From Cellulomonas sp. PhB143 (GTDB lineage Bacteria > Actinomycetota > Actinomycetes > Actinomycetales > Cellulomonadaceae): 64,000 bases of DNA. Position numbers and translations under genes: made by a program. This document shows positions 59,033 to 64,000 of the stretch, piece after piece. The stretch is taken from NCBI RefSeq assembly GCF_003752595.1, contig NZ_RKIJ01000009.1:62001-126000 (forward strand), given 5' to 3'. Position 1 is the stretch's first letter. Each line of letters starts with the position of its first letter. A model generated the notes under the pieces. It did not search any database, was not told the origin of the DNA, and was given only the letters and a program-made list of their open reading frames with translations.

Positions 59033-60298
59033 TCACACCGGGCCCGACGCCGTGGCCCCCCGTTCGCTCTCCGACGAACCGAGCACCGCGCCCGCGAGCG
59101 CCCCCGCGAGGTCGCCGACGGGGCTGACGAGCACCTCGGAGAGCCCGAGCCACCCCGCCAGCAGCGCGAGCTCGGCCGCCAGCGCGCCCGCCGTCGTCGG
59201 GCTCGTGGCTGGCTCCGCGTGCGCCGCGAGGACCCGCAGCACCCCGCGGGCGCGGTCGGCCTTGAGGTCGACGCGCGCGGTGATCTCGTCTCCCTCGAGG
59301 AACGGCAGCACGTAGTACCCGTGGACGCGCAGGGCCGCCGGGACGTAGATCTCGATCCGGTACCGCATGCCGAAGAGGCGCTCGAGCCGGGTGCGCTCGA
59401 ACACCACCGGGTCGAACGGGCTGAGCAGCGCGCCGCCCGTCGCCCGGCGCGGCACCTGCGCGTCGCGGTGCAGGTACGTCGCCTCGTCCCAGCCCCGGAC
59501 CCGGACGGGTCGCAGGACGCCGTCGTCCACGAGCTCGGCGAACGCGGTGACCACCTGCGGGCCGCGGAGGCGGAAGTAGTCCTTGAAGCAGCGCAGCGTC
59601 CCGACGCCGTGCGCCCGCGCCCCGATCTCCAGGAGCCCGCGCACCGCGTCGGCGTCGTCGACCGGGGCGAGGCCCTGCGGCGGCACGACGCGCTCGGCCA
59701 GGTCGTAGCAGCGCTCGAACGACGACGTGCGCCGGGCCGAGGCCAGCTCGCCCACGTAGAACAGGTGCTCGAGGGCCTGCTTCGCGAGCGACCAGTTCCA
59801 CCCCCAGTCGGGGCGTTCGTGCCCCGGCCCTTCGGACTCCAGCAACCGGTGCAGCTCGGGGGCCGTCACGGGGCCGCGCTCCGCGACCAGGGCGCGCACC
59901 CGCTCCACGACCTCGGGACTGCCGGTGCCGACGTCACGGATCGAGCCCCAGGCGTCCTGCAGCCTCCGGCGCCGCCAGGCCAGCAGCCGGTACGTCTCCG
60001 GGGCGACGTAGGAGGCCTCGTGGCCCCAGGCCTCGAGGACCCGCCGCGGCGCGCGGCCCGCGGCGCGGTCGAGCAGCGTGGTCGGGTACGGGCCGATCCG
60101 GGAGAACAGCGGCATCAGGTGCGCGCGGGCGAGCACGTTGACCGAGTCGATCTGCAGGACCGCGATGCGGTCCACGGTGCGCTGCAGGTCCCGCATGGTC
60201 GGGCCGCCCGGCCGCTCCGGTCGAGGCCGGTGCATTCCCTGGGCCGCGAGCGCTGTCCGCCGCGCCTGTGCGAGCGTCATCGATTCCACGCCCACCAT
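59033..60298 (-). CDS. YcaQ/AlkZ-like winged-helix DNA glycosylase
   Basis: About 421 residues of the HTH_42 family, whose members AlkZ and YcaQ remove bulky or crosslinked alkylated bases. The catalytic QxD motif is present in VLQIDSVNVLARAHLMPLFS. Further family blocks are WGHEASYVAPETYRLL, SPFDPVVFERTRLERLF and VLPFLEGDEITARVDLKAD. Several starts are possible (60319, 60298, 60286, 60280); 60298 is used. It sits between secA and hpf, which are neighbours in M. tuberculosis, so it looks inserted. Confidence 0.85.
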   Translation of the reverse strand: MVGVESMTLAQARRTALAAQGMHRPRPERPGGPTMRDLQRTVDRIAVLQIDSVNVLARAHLMPLFSRIGPYPTTLLDRAAGRAPRRVLEAWGHEASYVAPETYRLLAWRRRRLQDAWGSIRDVGTGSPEVVERVRALVAERGPVTAPELHRLLESEGPGHERPDWGWNWSLAKQALEHLFYVGELASARRTSSFERCYDLAERVVPPQGLAPVDDADAVRGLLEIGARAHGVGTLRCFKDYFRLRGPQVVTAFAELVDDGVLRPVRVRGWDEATYLHRDAQVPRRATGGALLSPFDPVVFERTRLERLFGMRYRIEIYVPAALRVHGYYVLPFLEGDEITARVDLKADRARGVLRVLAAHAEPATSPTTAGALAAELALLAGWLGLSEVLVSPVGDLAGALAGAVLGSSESERGATASGPV

Positions 60299-60334
60299 CC
60301 TGCCGCGCGCCCCCGACACCGGCCCGGCCGCCGC

Positions 60335-60374
60335 GGTGTCGTGCGGTGTCGCGAGGTGTCGTGCGATGTCGTGA
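60335..60374. repeat. Four imperfect 10-base tandem repeats
   Basis: Units GGTGTCGTGC, GGTGTCGCGA, GGTGTCGTGC and GATGTCGTGA run head to tail just before the YcaQ-like gene's 5' end and after the hpf terminator. They could be a protein-binding array or a slippage product. Confidence 0.75.
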
Positions 60375-60385
60375 GGTGGCCGAGA

Positions 60386-60426
60386 GCACCGCGACCCCCG
60401 GCGCCGGGCGTCGGAGGTCGCGGTGC
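60386..60426 (-). terminator. Stem-loop downstream of hpf
   Basis: GCACCGCGACC (60386-60396) and GGTCGCGGTGC (60416-60426) pair perfectly over 11 bases, starting 14 bases after the hpf stop. Confidence 0.65.
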
Positions 60427-60440
60427 GCGTGCGGGCGTGC

Positions 60441-61115
60441 TCAGACCTGGGCGGGCGCCTCGCTGGTCCGCTCGCCGGCCGCCTCGACGTGCTCGCAGGC
60501 CGTGTCGATCGCGATGACCCCGTAGCTCCAGCCGCGGCGGCGGTAGGCGACGGACGGGCGCGCCGTCTCGGCGTCGACGAAGAGGAAGAAGTCGTGGCCG
60601 ACCATCTCCATCTCGTACAGGGCGTCGTCGACGCTCATGGACGTGGCGCTGTGCAGCTTCTGGCGGATGACGACCGGCGAGTCCCCGAGCTGGCTCTCCA
60701 CGGACTCGCCCGGCGACGCCGGGGGACGCGTGGGCTCGGGCTCGGCCCGCGGGCCGTCGCGCTCCGGGTCGTACGGCCGCACGTCGACGGGGGGCTGGAC
60801 GGTGTTCTTACGGTGGTCCTTGCGCCGGTCGCGCGAGCGGCGCAAGCGCTCCTGCAGCTTGGCCGCGGCGAGGTCGAGCGCGCCGAACCGGTCGTCGGCG
60901 GCGGCCTCGGCCCGGACGACCGGGCCCTTCGCGCGGACGGTCAGCTCGACACGCTCGCTGACCCCGGCCAGCTTGGGGTTGTTCTCGTGGGTGATCTCCA
61001 CGTCGATGCGCTGCGCGGTCGGTGCGAGCTGCTCGAGCTTGGCGAGCTTGTCCTCGACATGGCGGCGGAACCGCTCCGGGACCTCGGTGTGCCTACCGAC
61101 GACGACGATCTCCAT
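60441..61115 (-). CDS. hpf: Ribosome hibernation-promoting factor, long form
   Basis: 224 residues: N-terminal ribosome-binding domain (EIVVVGRHTEVPERFRRHVE, RFGALDLAAAKLQERLRRSRDR), a linker and the C-terminal dimerisation domain (VIRQKLHSATSMSVDDALYE, HDFFLFVDAETARPSVAYRR). The long form alone makes 100S ribosome dimers. The ATG at 61115 has GGAGG upstream. Same neighbourhood in mycobacteria (Rv3241c). Confidence 0.95.
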   Translation of the reverse strand: MEIVVVGRHTEVPERFRRHVEDKLAKLEQLAPTAQRIDVEITHENNPKLAGVSERVELTVRAKGPVVRAEAAADDRFGALDLAAAKLQERLRRSRDRRKDHRKNTVQPPVDVRPYDPERDGPRAEPEPTRPPASPGESVESQLGDSPVVIRQKLHSATSMSVDDALYEMEMVGHDFFLFVDAETARPSVAYRRRGWSYGVIAIDTACEHVEAAGERTSEAPAQV

Positions 61116-61312
61116 GTGAACCTCCGCTGCTCCGCGGGCGCCCGCCGTGCGGACGTCCCGGGGTGTGTGATGGGCCGTGCGGCCCGACGGGTCTGTGCTC
61201 GGCACCCCGTGAGGCGCCGGTGCTCGTCACCTCCCCCGGCCGCCGTCCTGGCCGGCCACTCGGTACGTCCTCGACGACGCCGGGCTCGTGTCCTCGACGT
61301 CGAACCACCAGG

Positions 61313-62188
61313 CTATCCCGGACCCCCGTCCGACCGCACGGCGCGGCTCGGCGGAGGCGTCGCCGCCAGCACGACCGCGCCCACGACGCGCGCCCCGGCG
61401 CCCGACAGGGCCGCCTCGCAGGCGGACAGCGTCGCGCCCGTGGTCAGTACGTCGTCCACCAGGAGGCACACAGGGCGGGGCTCGTCGCCGAGGCGCGCGC
61501 GGCGGCGCAGCGCGACCGTCCCGGCCTTGTTCCCCCCGCGGGCGCGACCGCCCAGGCCCACCTGGTCCCCCGCGGCGCGGCGCTGGCGCAGGGCGCGCAC
61601 CACCCGCACCCGGGGCGGCGCACCGGCGTCGCGCAGGCCGTCGCGCAGGCCCTGCGCCACGGCCCGTGCCAGCTCGTCCACGGGCGTGCGCCCGCGCGCC
61701 CGCGTCGCCCTGCCCGACGACGGCGCGGGGACCACCAGCACCTCGCGCGACCGCCGCCCGGGGGCCCCGGTGACCGCGGCGGCCGCCGCGCGCCCCGCGT
61801 CCCGCAGGAAGGGCGCGAGCTCGCGGGTCAGGTCGGCGCGGCCCCGGTCCTTCCACGCGAGGACCACCTCGCGGACGCACCCCGCGTACGGCGCGGTGCA
61901 CCAGACCGGCACCGGGTGCGGCCGGTCGGAGCGGTCGAGCCGGGGTGCGCCGTCCTCGCAGCGGGCGATCCCCCCGAGGCAGGCGCGGCACCACGGGCAC
62001 AGCCGCACGTCCGGCGTCGCGCACCCGGGGCACTCCACCGGCACGACGAGGTGCCCGAGCGCGCGGGCCGCGCGGGCAAGAGCGCGCACCGCACGCAGAG
62101 CACGCAGCCGCCGAGCGCCCCGGCCGCGCCCGGGAGGGCGGGCGGCGGCCCGGGAGGGCGGGCGGGAGACGTCGACGGTGCGGTCCAC
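61313..62188 (-). CDS. ComF-family phosphoribosyltransferase-like protein
   Basis: About 291 residues. Zinc-ribbon cysteines in ECPGCATPDVRLCPWCRACL precede a PRTase domain whose PRPP loop is CLLVDDVLTTGATLSACEAA; PAPSSGRATRARG is the second family motif. Known ComF proteins act in DNA uptake, but actinobacterial ones beside lpqB have no proven role. The start is uncertain: GTG 62188 gives an Arg-rich leader, while GTG 62089 would start just before the cysteines. Confidence 0.82.
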   Translation of the reverse strand: MDRTVDVSRPPSRAAARPPGRGRGARRLRALRAVRALARAARALGHLVVPVECPGCATPDVRLCPWCRACLGGIARCEDGAPRLDRSDRPHPVPVWCTAPYAGCVREVVLAWKDRGRADLTRELAPFLRDAGRAAAAAVTGAPGRRSREVLVVPAPSSGRATRARGRTPVDELARAVAQGLRDGLRDAGAPPRVRVVRALRQRRAAGDQVGLGGRARGGNKAGTVALRRRARLGDEPRPVCLLVDDVLTTGATLSACEAALSGAGARVVGAVVLAATPPPSRAVRSDGGPG

Positions 62189-62291
62189 GCCGCCCAGCCT
62201 GCGGCGGCCGGGGCACGCCGCGCGGGCAGGCCCGCGCACCCGTGCCCCGCCCCGGCACCGCGCCCGCCTGTGGACGCCCACGGGAGGCCCG

Positions 62292-64000
62292 TCAGCCCGG
62301 GTAGGCGACCAGGTCGACGTCGGTGGCCTCCGGCACCCAGATCGTCGCCGACTCCGAGCGGCCGTAGAGAACACCCTTCTCGTCGACCACGAGCAGCGTG
62401 CTCTCGCCGTTGCCCGCCGCGATCGCCACCGCCCCGGGCACCCGGGACAGCGACGTCGTCTGGCCGCCGACCTGCGCGAGGTGGACGACGACGTCGTCCT
62501 CCCCTGTCTGCCTCCCGAGCACCCCGACCTGCGTCTGGTCGGTCCACACGACCGAGGTGACGTCGACCGTGGAGGCCGCGACGCGGAACGGGTCCGAGAG
62601 CGCCGTCGGCCTGCCCTCCTCGTCCCGGACGATCCCGGCCACCTGCACGAGCGGACCACCGGTGCCGTCGCTGGCGACGACGAGCCGCGCGCCGTCCGGG
62701 GCGACGCGCACGGAGACGAGCGTCCGGTCCGCGAGCCACGGCACGGCCGCCAGCCGGGTCCGCGTGCCGTCCCGGTCGAGCACCGTGATCGGCCCGGTCG
62801 CCGACCCCGACCAGATCCACCCGAACCGGTCCGCGGAGGGCGCCATGAGATCGGCGCCCTCGAGCAGGGTGGCGCCCTTCGTGCCCGCCGTGGGGAGCCG
62901 GCGCACGTGTGCCGTGCCGTCGCGCACCAGGACCGCAGCCCCCGCCGCGCCCTGGGCCACGTCGCCCGTCAGGCCCAGCGCCGTGGGGAGCAGGCCCTCG
63001 AGCGACGGCGCGCCGTCGATCTTCGTGAGCGTCGAGCCGTTCACCGCGACGAGCCTGCCGTCCGAGGCCGCCACCGCCCCGCCGGACACCTGCGCGGAGG
63101 GCAGTGGGTCGACCGTGTCCACGCTGATCGGGGTCCCGTCCGCGGACAGCACCACCGAGCGGACCGGCTCGAACGCCTGCGTGCGCGGGTAGGAGTCCAC
63201 GATCACCGCCTGGATCTGCGCCTGGAGCAGCGCGCGGTCCGCGGCCGAGGCGGACAGCACCGCGGAGCTGAGGTTCACCGTCGCGACCCCGTCCGAGACG
63301 GGGACGGTCTGCAGCGCGAGCGTCGTGCCCGGCGGGGCGACCGTGACCACCGAGTCCTGGAGCCACTCCGCGGGGCCGTCGAGGACGGCGCTGACCGCGT
63401 CCGTCTGCCACCGGGCGCTCTTGGGGAACCACCGCTCGTCGGAGACGAAGTACGTGCGGTCCGGGGTGGGGAAGTAGAGCGTCGTCTGCTGGTAGAAGAC
63501 GTCGAGCAGACCGCTCTGGATGAACAGGCCGTCCTCGGCGTCGTCGATGCGCCAGCGGCCGTCCGGGTCCTGCACGAGACCGAACGAGAGGTCCTGCGTC
63601 GTGCCGTCGGACACCTCCGTGTACACGCCGTCCGCGTCGATCGTGCCGACGACGGAGACCGTTCCGGTGACCGTCGTCTTGCCCGTGTCGTCCGCGTCGT
63701 CGGGCACGACGAGCCCGGCGTCGCCCCGGTAGACGGTCACGCGCGCGGTCGGGTCCCAGTCGGTCGCCGAGCCCGTCAGGTAGGCCCGCGCGACGTCGTA
63801 GCTGCTTGTCGTGCCGGGACCCTGCGCGCTGAGGAACCCGTTGACGATCTGCTCGGGCGACGCGTCGTCGCGCGGCGGGTTCGGGTTGAGGTAGATGGGC
63901 AGCGGCGGCGCGGGCTCGGCCTTGCCGTCCACCACGGGGCCGGACGTCGGGATCGACGCGCACCCACCGAGCACGGCGAGCCCGAGCAGCGCCAGGAGGA
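62292..64000 (-). CDS. lpqB: Lipoprotein LpqB (partial, 5' end beyond the window)
   Basis: At least 569 residues visible. The leftover signal peptide reads LLALLGLAVLGGCAS, with lipobox LGGC giving the lipidated cysteine; the first residues lie beyond 64000. A GerMN domain (about 200-290 after the cysteine) and a C-terminal beta-propeller-like region follow. LpqB associates with the sensor kinase MtrB, and mtrA-mtrB are expected just right of the window. It modulates MtrAB signalling in cell division and envelope homeostasis. Confidence 0.95.
   Translation of the reverse strand, partial: LLALLGLAVLGGCASIPTSGPVVDGKAEPAPPLPIYLNPNPPRDDASPEQIVNGFLSAQGPGTTSSYDVARAYLTGSATDWDPTARVTVYRGDAGLVVPDDADDTGKTTVTGTVSVVGTIDADGVYTEVSDGTTQDLSFGLVQDPDGRWRIDDAEDGLFIQSGLLDVFYQQTTLYFPTPDRTYFVSDERWFPKSARWQTDAVSAVLDGPAEWLQDSVVTVAPPGTTLALQTVPVSDGVATVNLSSAVLSASAADRALLQAQIQAVIVDSYPRTQAFEPVRSVVLSADGTPISVDTVDPLPSAQVSGGAVAASDGRLVAVNGSTLTKIDGAPSLEGLLPTALGLTGDVAQGAAGAAVLVRDGTAHVRRLPTAGTKGATLLEGADLMAPSADRFGWIWSGSATGPITVLDRDGTRTRLAAVPWLADRTLVSVRVAPDGARLVVASDGTGGPLVQVAGIVRDEEGRPTALSDPFRVAASTVDVTSVVWTDQTQVGVLGRQTGEDDVVVHLAQVGGQTTSLSRVPGAVAIAAGNGESTLLVVDEKGVLYGRSESATIWVPEATDVDLVAYPG

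Noticed and set aside
62189-62291. A second small gene between comF and lpqB
   Set aside because: About 100 bases of G/C-rich sequence with no start codon plus ribosome-binding site; more likely leader or an Arg-rich extension of comF.

Overview
The window is G+C-rich, densely coded DNA from an actinobacterium. Gene content and order suggest a Cellulomonas-like member of the Micrococcales: NucS instead of MutS/MutL, an SigR/RsrA pair, the 24-residue ribosomal protein bL37, a fused Kgd 2-oxoglutarate enzyme, LpqB, DUF2550 beside the ATP synthase, and a family 1 beta-glucosidase behind a CebR/CelR-type operator. The genus is an inference; no rRNA gene is present.

Region 1 (1-6600, minus strand): start of class Ib ribonucleotide reductase (nrdH-nrdI-nrdE, nrdE cut by the window edge) behind a pair of NrdR boxes; a GH1 beta-glucosidase; a GNAT acetyltransferase coupled to nagA; the mismatch endonuclease nucS.

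Region 2 (6646-29765, minus strand): a long core block in the order known from mycobacteria. It runs DUF2550, atpC-D-G-A-H-F-E-B, an AtpI-like protein, a WecA/TagO-type GlcNAc-1-P transferase, Sua5/TsaC, prmC, prfA, rpmE, rho, thrB, thrC, hom, lysA, argS and an MFS exporter. Many neighbours overlap by 4 bases (ATGA/GTGA/TTGA), implying translational coupling. The prmC reading frame carries a 68-base palindrome.

Region 3 (29904-44478): tRNA-Arg(CCG), a CYTH protein, a VanY-type peptidase, two CNNM/CBS membrane proteins, a two-component system, kgd with a strong terminator, a GlxA-type regulator, an aldo/keto reductase, an aldose-epimerase-like protein, a degenerate SGNH-like protein and bL37.

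Region 4 (44521-50243): rsrA-sigR (minus) behind a match to the SigR consensus promoter, diverging from ferritin, a DoxX-like protein, aroA, rsgA and hisN.

Region 5 (50329-64000): a less characterised actinobacterial cluster. It contains DUF6912, a CpaE/Ssd-like ATPase with an altered P-loop, a SAF/CpaB-like membrane protein, a BldC-like regulator, an unknown protein, a LysM membrane protein and an Rv3235-family protein. Then come secA, a YcaQ/AlkZ-like glycosylase, long-form hpf, comF and lpqB (cut by the window edge). The SAF-ATPase pair stands without any pilus gene and is the best candidate here for an undescribed envelope or division system. No CRISPR array, prophage or insertion sequence was seen.
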